DNA of 64,000 nucleotides from contig JAMSLZ010000003.1 of the NCBI GenBank assembly GCA_026027325.1, positions 1,054,001 to 1,118,000 on the forward strand. The letters are read 5' to 3'. Source of the DNA: Actinomucor elegans. Lineage: Eukaryota > Mucoromycota > Mucoromycetes > Mucorales > Mucoraceae. The translations under genes and the position numbers were made by a program. Below are positions 40,205-51,527 of this stretch, piece after piece (position 1 is the stretch's first letter; each line of letters opens with the position of its first letter). The notes under the pieces are model-generated. The model saw only the letters and a list, made by a program, of their open reading frames with translations. It ran no database searches and was not told the DNA's origin.

Positions 40205-41923
40205 TTTTAGTAAATGTATAATGAAAGAAACCAGTATATAAAGAAAAAGAAACAAGAATTAAATAAATATATATAGCAATGCTTATTAGGAGTAAATCAA
40301 TTACATGTATTCTGGACTATGGCTCTAAGGAGCTCAGTAGCTAGTCTTTATTGACTGTGCTATTACACAAAAGCACTCCCCTGTTGTCCTACCAACAAAA
40401 AACACACACTTCGTTTTCGCCCCTATTCCAATTACTAGATGACAAGTTGGGTTCTTTAAATATTAATTACATATATTTATGTGCATATTGGTTCATTTGA
40501 ATCGCGTCAAATTTAGCCATATTATATAATAAAGGTTTGGAACAGATCTTTCAAAGAATTTATTCGTTGAGTTTGTCCAAGTACAATATAAAACATGCGA
40601 AAAGGTATAGGCAACAGGCATGAGTGTTTCAATGAAATGCATTGCTGTCCTCGTTGTCGACAATAGTTGTGTTACATTGGTCGTTTTTTTTTTTTATTAT
40701 AGATAAAGTATTCTATATAAATGGATCTACAAGGACTGATATGTACCAAGTACAAGCACGTTATACTTACCATTGGCAGTTAATCCGTGCCACGAAAATT
40801 ACTGCTCTTCAATTAAAAGGCGAATAGAAAAAACAAATTACATGGCTCATGAAGATTATATATTAGAAAATGTGCCTAAACCATTTGATTCAACTATTTT
40901 ATTAGAGTTCAATTGTGTTTTCAACAAATATAATAGTTCATTCTGATCATGGAGTACTAATCATATGTCCATTTGATTGAAATGGATTAAAAGATGTATG
41001 GATTAATCTATGATTAAATATATGTAATTTAATGTCAAATATTAGTGATTAACACATTTATATTAAATAAAAAGTTTAATGGATTCAAAGGTTCATTTTA
41101 AACCTGTCTAAGTATTCAGATGAGATATTAAATTAGATCAGCCAAAAGATTTAATCATTAAATCCAATTGACATTAATTGCATGTATTTTCCAGTGCATC
41201 TTTAAATATAGTGTAATTATTCTAATTCATTTAAATAATGACCGGGGCAGGCACAGTAGCTTATTCAGAACAGGTACCAGTGTTTAGATGTGGCATTGAA
41301 CCGAAGAAATCAGTCGAGGAATATACCATGTTAAAAGCAGTCTGATTTCAACAGCAAAAAGTCCTAAAAGTAGATTTCTCCTTATTATATCTTCTTTTAG
41401 CAGCCTGAAGGTGGTGCGGTCAATTAATAAAGTAGTTTTTATATATTGGTGATTATGCAAATATAGTTTTTTTCGAACAATTTTATCAAAAAAAATGCCG
41501 CAAATCGAGAGAATATACAATGACCTTTGAGCTATTCGATACAGCACGAAACTACGTCTTTTTTTTTCTAATAAATGTTTTGTGTATCTTCAATTGTCTA
41601 CCATTAAAAATGGATTTAAGGTTCTTACCAAACAATTTTCTGGATATTTCAAGTTGATCTCAGGAACTATCGTTTAAGTACCAATGACTAATGAGCTAGC
41701 AAGAACTTTCCATAATGAGGAGTATATATATTTTTTATACAACATTAATGATATCTTTGCTTGCCAAGTCCACTTTAAAACTTATAATGTTGTGCCCTGA
41801 ACATGTTGCGGTATCGTAGAATGCAAGTAGATGACTAAGGTAGGCAGTGAATATCTTGTAGCACTTTAAAAGCAATAGTCATTCATAGATAAATACATGA
41901 TAAAAAAACACGCTTTCTATTAG
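40205..41923. other. Intergenic region with repeat boxes
   Basis: No gene is supported. Box-repeat copies lie at 40931-40970 and 41113-41152. The remainder is AT-rich and featureless. Confidence 0.55.
40931..41152 (+). repeat. Dispersed box repeat, forward pair
   Basis: First copy: TAATAGTTCATTCTGATCAT, GAGTACTAATCATATGTCC, ATTTGATTG. Second copy: TATTCAGATGAGATATTAAA, TTAGATCAGCCAAAAGATT. Same orientation, about 180 nt apart. Confidence 0.6.
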
Positions 41924-42838
41924 TTACATCACCCAACCCATTCTACCATCAAAATTAAATAAATCTATATCATATTCGTCCTCAACTATTTCTTTCAGCA
42001 TGATTTTGTTTTGAGTATTCAGTTGTACCACTGCAGATTCTGCGGTGTTACCGATTCTTCCTTTAAGGAATTCTATCTTTTCAATTGGATGCAGTCGATG
42101 ATACAAGTCTGCCATAAGGTACTTTCCTTTTATCTTAAGGATATAATTGTGAGGCGAGTTGAGGAACTCAAACCCCAAGTTGTGTTCTGATATCCCATAA
42201 TAATAGGCCCATTCCGATTCATGATCAACAAAATTGATGTATTTGCCATTTTTCAACTTGAAACTATGCAATACTTGGTCCTCATCAGTATTCTCCAGTC
42301 GACATCTATAGAGGAGAACGGAACAGGTATAAATAAATAGGTACAAAAAAATACGATACGCTTGCTTCATCTACCTATACTCATCGCCATTATAGATAAA
42401 GTTGATAACATCTTTATGACTTAGATCTGCAAATGAATCCAAATCACTGACTTGCATTGTTTTGATATTGTCATATTCATATTTGTTTGATGCAACTTCA
42501 TAATCTTCAGTCAGAAAGTTGCCTTCAATGAATCTGTAGTTCATGCCACCATCGATATCACCGCAAATAAAGTGTCTGCATAGCAGTCGTTCGAATGCAT
42601 TACGATCCTTCTTGAATAGGTGTTCCCAGTAACCTGGCACTATGTATTCTATCGTTCTTCTTACCACCAACTTCGATAAAACTTCAGGTCTTCTTAAGCC
42701 GTAAGTAATGTCTTGCAAGATTGGAAACAGTGAGAAAACTGCCAAGGCATATTTCACGACTACCATCACCTCATTCTCATCTTCATAATAGGCATCTAGG
42801 AAAGACGAAATACTAATTAAAAGATATATCAAATTCAT
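41924..42838 (-). CDS. Hypothetical protein, family not recognised
   Basis: Two minus-strand exons, 42375-42838 and 41924-42305, join at a good GTAGAT...CTATAG intron in phase 2 and give 281 aa plus stop. The protein is rich in Tyr, Asp, Glu, Leu and Ile. It starts with a hydrophobic stretch (MNLIYLLISISSF), then has YALAVFSLFPILQDI, a Cys/His patch LLCRHFICGDIDGG, and a C-terminal half with aromatic motifs such as EWAYYYGISEHNLGF. I see no known domain, signal peptide or zinc site I can name. The frame stays open upstream to an acceptor-like TATTCAG before 42863, so a further 5' exon is likely and the ATG at 42838 may be internal. It sits in a repeat-rich area between unrelated genes. Codon use looks like that of a real gene, though divergent. 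Confidence 0.5.
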
Positions 42839-44362
42839 TTGATAAACTCTTTCTTCGAAATAACTGAATAAAAAGGAATGAGATATTTAGTTCTTGAGGC
42901 TTGACTGTTATTAATAGGTATTGGCGCATTAAATACATGACACAAATGACTTGTACCTCATTAGTGTTACTTTGTATATACTTTATATTGCAAAAGTTGC
43001 GAATTTACTGATACGTGACTCCATTTCAAGATTCTTTCTTTCCAAGAAACACTGTTCCCAGCTGAATAGCGAAATAACTTATTTTCAATTCAATGATCAC
43101 TACATCAAGTGTCCCATTGTGTTACTAGTGTTTCGTTTATCGAAAGAAAAGAATGATCATCTGGTTATGAAAGGTTATAGCTTAGCAAATGTGTGCAACG
43201 CATTTAATACAGCGAAACTATGGAAATTGAGTTTGTTTTTACCAAACCTAGCAGTTCATTCTGAGCAAGAGGTACTAATCTGATGCAGCATTCAGGTTAA
43301 AACGATAAACCATTCAGAATTACTGAATACATTGTGTCATACATATAGAATAATTTTCAGCTAATTATTATCGAGTATATTATAGCCATAGTACTGAACT
43401 TGACTATGATCAATTCAAGAGATCTAGAAATGAATATATTTTGCAGTCTATCACGGACAAAAATATACTTGCAGTACTTCAGTTAAATGACAATTCTAGT
43501 AGATGCAGCCATTCAGTGTGAACATATACTAGTAATCAGATGCGAAATTAAAACAAGATCAGTTGAAAGATTAGTGGGACTGAAAATTAGTATGGCATTT
43601 CTCTTAGGAATCTATTTTCAAACTCCACTGAATCTAGGGGAAAGTGAAATAAACGTTAAAATAATATCGACATCCAATAAAAATCATGGCGGTATGGTGG
43701 TACTTTTGTGCCAGTCTCTGACGATCAGAGCTGTTTAACCTTGTTTCTCTACAAGTCAAAGATATATATTATGGGAAGCATTTTTTGTTGTATAAAGATA
43801 ATAGGGCTCGAGCTGAAATAATTAAGTGTTGCGCAGAGATCAGGTGAAACACTGCACCAGCCGTCCATTGCTGAGCATAATGGCATTTTTTAGATTATAA
43901 CACCTATTCCACTTTGGTGGTCAATCAGCTTGTTTTATCACTTTAATTCCTTTTAAATATATTAGCATTTCATAGATGAAAAGTAATATACACAAGCATA
44001 ATCTGGAATATAAGCAATAGAAATATATGCATGGTAATGATGATGAACAATTTTAATTAATATTAGTAATGAAGCGTAGTAAGTATATTTTAGTTAAAGG
44101 AAACACTACACTATGAACATTAAAAGGGTATTTAATAAGATATTTATTGTTACTGATACTGGTTCACTTAGTTCAATTTTTTTTTTTTTTTTTGAAAAAA
44201 AAACTTTTATTTATTGAATATGATAATGTTCCATGAAGAAGAAAAAACTAGACTAATGATGATATAACAAATTTACTTCAAGCTCAAAGCAAGTTTGTTG
44301 CTTGTCAGAATTTATAAAAATGAGAAATAGAAAGTTAAAATATGCATTAATAACTGGAACAT
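42839..44362. other. Intergenic region with repeat boxes
   Basis: No further gene is supported; two open frames here (42951-43283 and 43487-43738) overlap copies of the box repeat and are probably chance. A T18 run followed by G and A9 lies at 44177-44204. Confidence 0.5.
43251..43577 (+). repeat. Dispersed box repeat, forward pair
   Basis: First copy 43251-43297: GCAGTTCATTCTGAGCAAG, GGTACTAATCTGATGCAGCA, TTCAGG. Second copy 43507-43577: GCCATTCAGTGTGAACATA, AGTAATCAGATGCGAAATT, CAAGATCAGTTGAAAGATT. About 260 nt apart, twice the usual spacing. Confidence 0.65.
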
Positions 44363-44959
44363 TTAATCGATTGTTATTTGCTGGGCTTGCTTCTCAGTAC
44401 ATTTAGGAACGATGACCTTGAGAATACCGTTCTCATAAGAAGCCTTGATGTTTTCAGCGCTGATGCGAGTTGGGAAAGCAAAAGTTCGCGAGAAAGAACC
44501 AGAGACGCGTTCCTTGACCCACCATTGAGGAGACTCAGTACGCTGAGCAACTTGGCTTTCACTTTCATCCTTCTTGGTTAACTGTTGACCTTTTTCTTTG
44601 GGAGTTTCACTTTGACTCTTGGTTTCAGAAGTTTGTTCAGTAGTAGTAGACTTGGTTTCCTGCTCCTTGTTAGTAGAACCACTTAAAACCAAGGTATGAT
44701 CATCAGATAATTCAATCTTGATATCTTTCTTGTCATAACCAGGCAACTCGGCATTGAGTTCATAGGAGTCTGGATGTTCAATCATGTCTGTAGCAGGATA
44801 ACGGAAGGAACTACCTTGGGAGTGTCCATGCAAGAGCGAGGAACCAGGATTGGAAAGCAAAGAGCGACGGCCAGTATCGTAGAAGGGTTGCTCGAATACA
44901 GCCATGGCACGTTGCATGTCACGTAAAGCATCAGAAAATAAGCGGCTATTCAACGACAT
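44363..44959 (-). CDS. Small heat-shock protein (Hsp20/alpha-crystallin)
   Basis: ATP-independent chaperone holding unfolding proteins. Intronless, 198 aa, which is common for rapidly induced heat-shock genes. The alpha-crystallin domain runs from about residue 54 (PATDMIEHPDSYELNAELPGY) to the end; its first half ends at LVLSGST, its second half resumes at WWVKERVSGSFSRTFAFP and closes with the diagnostic ENGILKVIVPK (A-x-x-x-G-I/V-L type motif). Between the halves lies a Ser/Thr/Glu/Lys/Gln-rich insert of about 50 residues, as in fungal Hsp30-type proteins. The C-terminal QITID carries an I-x-I-like tail. Three consensus heat-shock elements and a TATA-like sequence lie upstream on the minus strand, supporting heat or stress induction. 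Confidence 0.95.
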   Translation of the reverse strand: MSLNSRLFSDALRDMQRAMAVFEQPFYDTGRRSLLSNPGSSLLHGHSQGSSFRYPATDMIEHPDSYELNAELPGYDKKDIKIELSDDHTLVLSGSTNKEQETKSTTTEQTSETKSQSETPKEKGQQLTKKDESESQVAQRTESPQWWVKERVSGSFSRTFAFPTRISAENIKASYENGILKVIVPKCTEKQAQQITID

Positions 44960-45020
44960 TGTATTTTAAGTATTGATGTAATGAACTGAAGGAATGCTTT
45001 TCTAACAAGCAGAGGTTGTT

Positions 45021-45029
45021 TTTATATAT
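45021..45029 (-). promoter_or_regulatory. TATA-like element of the hsp20 gene
   Basis: On the minus strand CATATATAAAAA lies about 60-70 nt before the hsp20 start codon at 44959, between the heat-shock elements and the coding region. Confidence 0.55.
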
Positions 45030-45082
45030 GTTTTCAAGTGAAAACTGCCTGAATCATCTAGAACAAATCAACTACTGTATCA

Positions 45083-45092
45083 AGAAGTTTCT
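45083..45092 (-). promoter_or_regulatory. Heat-shock element
   Basis: AGAAGTTTCT, a perfect nGAAnnTTCn dyad about 125 nt before the hsp20 ATG. It is the known binding unit for heat-shock factor; use here is inferred from position. Confidence 0.6.
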
Positions 45093-45215
45093 AAGACTGT
45101 AACTCGCCATTTCATTTGTCAGATGTCTTTTGTCTGCATAAATAATAGACAATGAAACTTCGAGTACTTTCTATACAAAATAACACTTGTTTGCTATTCA
45201 AATGTTTTCTCTAGT

Positions 45216-45228
45216 AGAAAGTTCTCGA
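45216..45228 (-). promoter_or_regulatory. Heat-shock element
   Basis: AGAAAGTTCTCGA, a GAAnnTTCnnGA arrangement (two and a half units) about 260 nt before the hsp20 ATG. Confidence 0.6.
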
Positions 45229-45273
45229 TAGGTCTTATGAACATTTTACGATTTACTTTCGTCATAAATGAAT

Positions 45274-45283
45274 GTTCGAGAAG
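45274..45283 (-). promoter_or_regulatory. Heat-shock element
   Basis: GTTCGAGAAG, a tail-to-tail TTCnnGAA dyad about 315 nt before the hsp20 ATG. Confidence 0.5.
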
Positions 45284-46200
45284 CAATATGTACTTTGTAA
45301 TCGTTTGTAATCTAATACAAGCATATATGGCATGGGTATCAACTAGTGATGTAAAGTTTACTTACTGATAAAACAAATCCCTGTTAAACCTCAAATTCAT
45401 TTTGTGGGATATATCGCTTTGTTTTAATTCTATGTAGAACTGTCGCAACTATCCTATCAATAGTTGCTCACACCCTATATTTTTAGTAGTTGATTACAAG
45501 GTCATAGTTAAGCTCCAAGAAGATACTTTGTCGGTAGAAGCGATTTGAAGTTCATTTCATCAACACATACAAAGCGGTTCTCAATATACTCCTGACGGAC
45601 TACTAATTGGTTGAAAAGATAATAATGCAGTATACTGTCTATAATTAAAAACTATAGAACACGCGATTTCGTGTGTCGGAACATTATGCTCAGAAAAACA
45701 TTATTTACCCTGCTTACGTAAATTATTTCTATGAAATTCGATTCAGTCCAACAAAGCATATATGTTTTTTGGATTATAGAAGATTACCTTAATTCATCCA
45801 TGACCCCAGAGTGACCTTTATTTATCAATCCAGTTCGAACATCTTTTTAATCTTAGTGTAAGGCCTTCATTGTCATATCATTGTCTATAAACCTAATAAT
45901 ACTGCTGTATCTCTCTTCAAAATGGCAAACGCTGGTACCTTAGTCTATTAATCAAAACAGCTGTGAATGGATCATATTTTTAAATGGTGTGAATAGGTTT
46001 TCTAAGCATATACTTTGAAATTGAATTATATCTATCGGCCTCGGTTTTATGTCGCATGCAAAGGCTAGTACAAATTTAGGGTGGAGAACTGAATGCACCA
46101 GAGTTATTACTTTTCCAAGTTACATATACTAATCATGGGCTTTAAACTACATCCATATCCTTTACACCGATTGTAATAACATATAGATTTTTAGGCTGAC

Positions 46201-46400
46201 GTTGGCTAAAAGTCGCATCTGATTAGTACTCTTTGTTCAGAATAAACTGCCACATTAAACGCTAGGACTTTATTTGATTAAAGCACAATGAATATATTAT
46301 ATGCCTGATGATTATTATTAAATGACATATACTCTGCTAACCTCGTCTCATCATCTGTTGATCTCTCGGCCAACTTTGGTCAAACACCGCATTTGAAAAG
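46201..46400 (-). repeat. Dispersed box repeat, reverse pair
   Basis: Minus-strand reads: 46359-46400 gives TTCAAATGCGGTGTTTGACC, AAAGTTGGCCGAGAGATCAA; 46201-46251 gives GCAGTTTATTCTGAACAAAG, AGTACTAATCAGATGCGACT. About 150 nt apart in the same orientation. Confidence 0.65.
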
Positions 46401-46593
46401 CTGAGCTCAAAAACCATTGACTAAGTTTGATACATCCAATTTTTATGCGAATAAAAAAAAAAAAAAATCGCTGTGTCAAGAAGCCTACTGCAAAGAAAGG
46501 CCAGTAGCTTTATTGATAAAGACATTAGGTATTATTATTATATTATTTATAGACTTGTTTGTGTGCATTGGGGTATATTTTGAAAAGTGGATT

Positions 46594-48431
46594 TTACTCT
46601 GCCAACCAGTTCTTAGCTGATAAACGATCATCATACGAAGCAGACAGAGATATCTTGTTGTTGATGCTTGCATCGTCTCTAGCAGTAACTGCAGGTGTAT
46701 TATTACCACTGCTGCTGGAAGCTACATGTTGATCCGCATCATCATTATCATTATTATTTGTATTACGCGTAGGTAAAGAAGCAGAAGATTTTAATGGCTT
46801 CTTGAGCTCTTTGTAGTTTTGGTGTAAATGCTGCTTTTGTTGCTGTCTTCGTTTCTTTTTCCTTGCAGCTGACGTGTCTTGAAGATGAGAAGAAGCTGAT
46901 GAAGATACACAAGAAGATGAAGAAGGTGAAATAGAAAGCTGCTGCTGCTGAAATGCAGCGAAAGCAGTTGTAGTTGATTTCACAACGGGTTGCTGCATAT
47001 CTGCTAATGTTTTTTCCAAGTTTTGAAGTTTGGTCTTTTCATAACGAATGCTCAGGCTGACGTAATCTTTAATGGAGTTCTTCAGATCCTTCACTTTTTG
47101 TGCTTCAAAGTGTTTGATTTCGTTTTTTACTTTTTCCTGACAGTCATCAAACTCTTGTTTACTTTTTTCTAGTGCTTCTGAAGCCTTTGTTTTAATAGAA
47201 CTTTAGTACTCATCGAGCTGTAAATCAATTCTCCTTATGTACCTCTTTTGCTTCGGCAATCACTTCTTTTACTTCTGGATGATTTATACCGAGCCTCAGC
47301 TTCAACTTATCGGCCCTGTCTCTCTTCTTATTTCTGTACTTTAATTGATCCACATAGTCCATCAACTTGACAGTTCTTGCATTGAATACCATCTAAGATC
47401 ATAATCTTGAGCTCGCTTATTTCCTTCAAGAACACACACTTACCTTTAGTGGGTCCAATGAATTCTTATACTCAAGCATCACATCACCGAATTTCATAGT
47501 TTCTTCTTTGCCTTGCCTTGTAAAGATAAAACCCAATTCATCCATCAGCAAGCCCAGCATTTGCATTTTTCGATCCAAATTCCTTTGGGAGTCTCGCGAG
47601 TCAAGCTTTAAGCCTAATCCTAACCTGTATTTGCTCTGCGTGGTTTCAATAATCAAATCGCCCATATGAATCATAACATCACCTAAACCTTCTCTGATTT
47701 GTATCAGTTGATTTAGAGATTCTGCAATGAAACCATAATAGGATTCTTGTAATAGGATATAAATTTGATGTTTATGAAAGACATCTTGATCATTCTACTT
47801 GTTTTTGGTAAGAAAACGGCCTAAATAGCATACAGTAAGGCTTACCCCTTCGATGATCTCGGATGGTTTGAATGATTTAAAGCCTCGATCTGTATTGGGC
47901 TTAATCACTCGATTAAATTTCAAAAAGGACAATACACCTGTATTGGAAGGTCCCACTTCAGTCGGTGACTAGTCATACAAATGAGTTCCTTGCTCTAATA
48001 AACAAAACGAGACTTTACTTACCATGTCGCTCGATAAGAAATGCTGAAAGTCTGGATGTTCATACAACTCGGGACGACTGGTTATCTTTTCAAAAAATCT
48101 TTCTATCTGCAACCTCTTTCTTTCGACATAATCTTGATCATCAATATGAGATGACATGGGCTGCTCGGGCAAAGGAGGAAGTACAACAGTAGGGAATGCT
48201 TTCTTTAGTCGATAGTGAATCCAACTGACTTGTTGAAAGGTTCGAAACAAAATGGGCAACACATGGTCAGTCTCGCCCTGAATCTAGTAAAAAAAAAAAG
48301 AAAGAGTTTCAGCTTTCGTGAGTGTAGCAAATAGATAGATCTCGGTATATTACATCTCCTTCCAATACAAGTTTGAACTGTATTGTATCTGGAGTAGCTG
48401 CTGCTTCGGGAACGGTTAATTTAATACTCAT
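46594..48431 (-). CDS. PX-BAR sorting nexin (Vps5/Vps17-like)
   Basis: Membrane-tubulating nexin, probably of the retromer or endosomal recycling machinery. Minus-strand exons 48354-48431, 48023-48283, 47846-47968, 47444-47794, 47243-47392, 46594-47184 give 517 aa. A PX-like domain covers about 10-115 (WIHYRLKKAFP, LPPLPEQP, RKRLQIERFFEKI) and a BAR helix bundle about 150-400 (QESYYGFIAESLNQLIQIREGLGDVMIHMGDLI, later LDEVKEVIAEAKE-type helices). The C-terminal 110 residues are Gln/Ser/Asn/Asp-rich. In the last intron the sequence GTACTAAAG looks like a stop codon in frame if one takes an early acceptor, but it is better read as the TACTAA branch site before the true AAAG acceptor at 47185. 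An upstream in-frame ATG at 48494 exists; 48431 is preferred. Confidence 0.82.
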
Positions 48432-49078
48432 GATAATATGCTTTGGAAAAAGAAAAGTGAAAGAGAAGCTCAAATGCGAATTGTCCCCACACAAAAAAAA
48501 AATACTGGCGGCAGTTTAATTGGTCAGGTTCTTTCTGATCAAAGGAGAATCATAACAACCAAAAGATGCGACTTTCCATGAACGCGCTAAACCGTCTTTT
48601 TGGGAGAGCATGCTGCGGCATCTATTAATTAGTTTAAATACCATTGTATGTTAATTCAAACATCTTCGTAAGTTTAGTTCTGTGCTTGAAAAACTACGCT
48701 ATTGCTTTTCTTGTTGTGTAGTCCAGATCACTAGAGCAAACAAGATAGTTCCACGTTGTAGTCAAGTCAAATACGGCTTGGTTTGTAGATAGCATCAGCA
48801 GCTCTAATCTTTTGAATAGTTTAAGTAATTGAAATAATCACTCAATCTTGCAGCAAAGATAGTAAGCATTTTGGGTTTTAAAAGACACGGTTGCTATACA
48901 GCGGCGTGAATTATCCGATTCCGACTGCTGCAATAGCTATAACTGTTGCTATTGCAATGAATCGTAAGTAGCAGTTTATAGTGTCCTATCTGACTTAATT
49001 ACACAACCACTGAACTCGTAAAGGTCCGCTATATGAAGTGCATAAAAGATACAGCTCCAGCCAAACAGGCTCTGTTTA
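48432..49078. other. Intergenic region between nexin and cyclophilin genes
   Basis: No gene is supported. A 9-bp perfect inverted repeat TGCAATAGC/GCTATTGCA with a 10-nt loop lies at 48929-48956. Confidence 0.5.
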
Positions 49079-50878
49079 TTAAAAGTTATCAAAATTACCA
49101 TAGGACGATGCCTTTTTTTGTGGCTGTTGCAAAGCTTTCAACTTCTTTGATGATACACCAATTTCTTCCACTTCTTCTGATCCCAGTTGCTCATTACTTC
49201 TCTTAGTAGTAGCTTGTTGCAAATATCTACCTACACCAGGACTAGCAGATTCAGCCTTCTTTGTGCCAGCTACACTGGGCCCAAACCAGCCCATGGCATC
49301 CTCCTTTTCCCGCTTTCTCTTCGCCTCTTCGTCTTCTGCTTCAGCATTTGCTTCATGCGCCAACTTTTTCTTTAGCCTTGTTTGATATTCTTCAAAGGGA
49401 TCCACAAACACCTGCACTTGTTTGATTTTGATCTCTCGCTCTGGCCGATCTTTATCATCGACAGGAATGGCTTCCAGTTTCTTGAGGACGTCTAATCCAC
49501 CTACTACTTTACCAAATACAGTATGCTGGCCGTCCAATTGAGGTGCAGGGGCGTAAGTAATAAAGAACTGCGAACTGTTGGTATCTTTGCCCTTGTTGGC
49601 CATGCTGAGAATGCCTCGCGCGTCATGTTTTAAGGTAGTCTTGATTTCATCAGGAAAATCGCGTTTCCAAATGGATTCACCGCCTTTACCAGTGCCTGTT
49701 GGATCACCGCCTTGAATCTACATGAGAAAAATAAGTATGCTATATTTTATCTGTCTCTTTGTGATGATTAGTTACCATAAACTTTTTAATGTTTCTATGA
49801 AAGATAACATTATTATAGTAGCCTGTTTTTGCAAGCTGTATAAAATTGTGACAAGTGCGCTGTACCTAGAAGAAAGTTTTTAGTATTGGACTTTAATATC
49901 AAAATATCACATTCTTTACCTTGTCACTAAACAATTCTACATTGATATTGCCATAGTTTGTAACGATGCGAGCATAGGACTTTGCCTTGATACGCTTATA
50001 CATGAACTCGTCTTCATCAATTAAAGCTCTCGTACTTTGGGTATAAGCGCCCATTGCAGTAGAAGTAAATGATTCAGCAGCTTCACCGGTTGTATAATGA
50101 GCTGCATTGTAAGGTAAATTGGCTTTCTTTTGATGAAATGATGTAGGTATCACTTGTTTCTTTTCTTCTTGAGTTTTGGCAGCTAATGCATCAAAGACCT
50201 TCTTCGTGTTACCCATACCAGCTACATTGATATTGTGTGTAGGCTTTCTTTTTTCTATTTCCTCTGCTACATTAACAACCTTCTTGTTGGTTTTCAAGTA
50301 ATCAAATTTGGACATGTCTCTTTTCTCCAAGTTGTGAGGATCCTATTGCTTAAGAGTCAGCATCCAAACAAGCCCTAACAAAGTGTACTTACTTGAATCA
50401 TAATGATATCTTTTCGTGTAAATGGCTCATCGTTCAATAGATCGCGCCAATGTTTAGCATTAATATTTAATTTTTCGATTGTATCGAATGCAAATACGTT
50501 GCCTGTTGTTTTGATGGCTGCAATTGCTGTGTGATCTGAAAATACTTTGAATGTCACTGGACAGTAGAACTCGTCTTTTTCATTCTTGAAGAAATGGAGT
50601 TTGATCAACTGTTTGGTTTCAAGTTTTTCACCTGTAACAGGATTGGTACCATACTTTTTAATATAAGGAATAATATGGACGAGATCAAAAACGGTGCCGT
50701 CAGGTGTACAGACGGGATGTTCAAAAGGTTGAAGTGAAAGTGAGCAGCAGTAGAATGGCAAACGTCGAAAGCCGGCAGAAGTATTGCGACCTGTGATGCC
50801 TGCAGAAGCTGAATGTTGGCCTACTTCACCACTCCATTCAGAGTGTGTGATGTAGAGCTTGTCTGTCCATTTACCCAT
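49079..50878 (-). CDS. PPIL2: U-box peptidyl-prolyl cis-trans isomerase, PPIL2/Cyp60 type
   Basis: Spliceosome-associated cyclophilin with a ubiquitin-ligase-like U-box. Minus-strand exons 50393-50878, 49920-50342, 49776-49859, 49079-49717 give 543 aa, close to human PPIL2 (about 520). The start [15 protein letters not shown] is the family N-terminus. The first U-box half spans about 35-90 ([27 protein letters not shown]), the second YCPVTFKVF follows. The cyclophilin domain starts at about 283 ([15 protein letters not shown]); [32 protein letters not shown] and [14 protein letters not shown] are all present. The Trp that contacts cyclosporin in CypA is replaced (PQLDG instead of EWLDG), so drug sensitivity is probably low. 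The basic tail with a Lys/Arg run fits nuclear location. Confidence 0.94.
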
Positions 50879-51527
50879 AGTGGTTAGAAAAGTACAGAAA
50901 ACGGTAATAATAGTGAATAATGCGACTGGCGCTCATATCACACATTCACTAAACCGTCATACTTTTAGTAGGAGTTACAATATGACTATTTTCGATTGGA
51001 TTTCAAAATTTAAACCAAGGTGGAAAATGGATCTTCCCAGGTTTCAAACAACTATTCTTCCCAGCTTAGACGAGACTGTTGAATAGTAAAACATTATGAT
51101 AGATATAACGAACCTCAGCGTAGTCTATGCAGAATTTGATTGAATATTTAATGACGCAAAGATTGTACAGCATTGTAAAAGAGAAATTACAATAAAATTC
51201 CAATATTACCCAATCTTTGATGTTTTTGTTTCAAGTGAGTAACTCGAATATTTTTATATATGCAAAATCTCAAAAAAAAACACACACAAATATAGTTGGA
51301 TAGGCATTAAATGTATATCAATTAAAAACAGACATAAAACTTTCCTTTGTCTTCAAGGGGTTAATCCGACAAAAAACATTTAAACGGAGCTTAGATTTGG
51401 ATGCAAGCGCCGTTTTCCTGTAATTATGACTGCTTTAATGCGTTTAACCGAGAATTCGTCCTAACTAACATATTCTATCCATTCGCCTTTTCCCTTTAGT
51501 ACCTTTTTTTTTTCTTTCTTAATACTC
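50879..51527. other. Divergent promoter region of PPIL2 and DDHD lipase
   Basis: No gene is supported. AT-rich with several A-runs; the two genes diverge from here. Confidence 0.5.

Larger units (their letters stand above)
44960..46593. other. Upstream region of hsp20 and 3' side of the nexin gene
   Basis: No gene is supported. The left part is the hsp20 promoter; box-repeat copies in reverse lie at 46201-46251 and 46359-46400. A run of A sits at about 46454-46466. Confidence 0.55.

Noticed and set aside
42951..43738. Open frames 42951-43283 and 43487-43738 as genes
   Set aside because: Both overlap copies of the box repeat, lack domain signals and have no introns or promoter features; probably chance.
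47184..47243. In-frame TAA in the PX-BAR nexin gene suggesting a pseudogene
   Set aside because: The stop appears only if the early CAG acceptor is used. The TACTAA is in branch-site position and the downstream AAAG acceptor at 47185 restores an open frame that continues the coiled coil.
48929..48956. 9-bp inverted repeat as a terminator or ncRNA hairpin
   Set aside because: A single short AT-rich hairpin between two minus-strand genes is not enough evidence in a eukaryote; kept only as a note in the intergenic entry.
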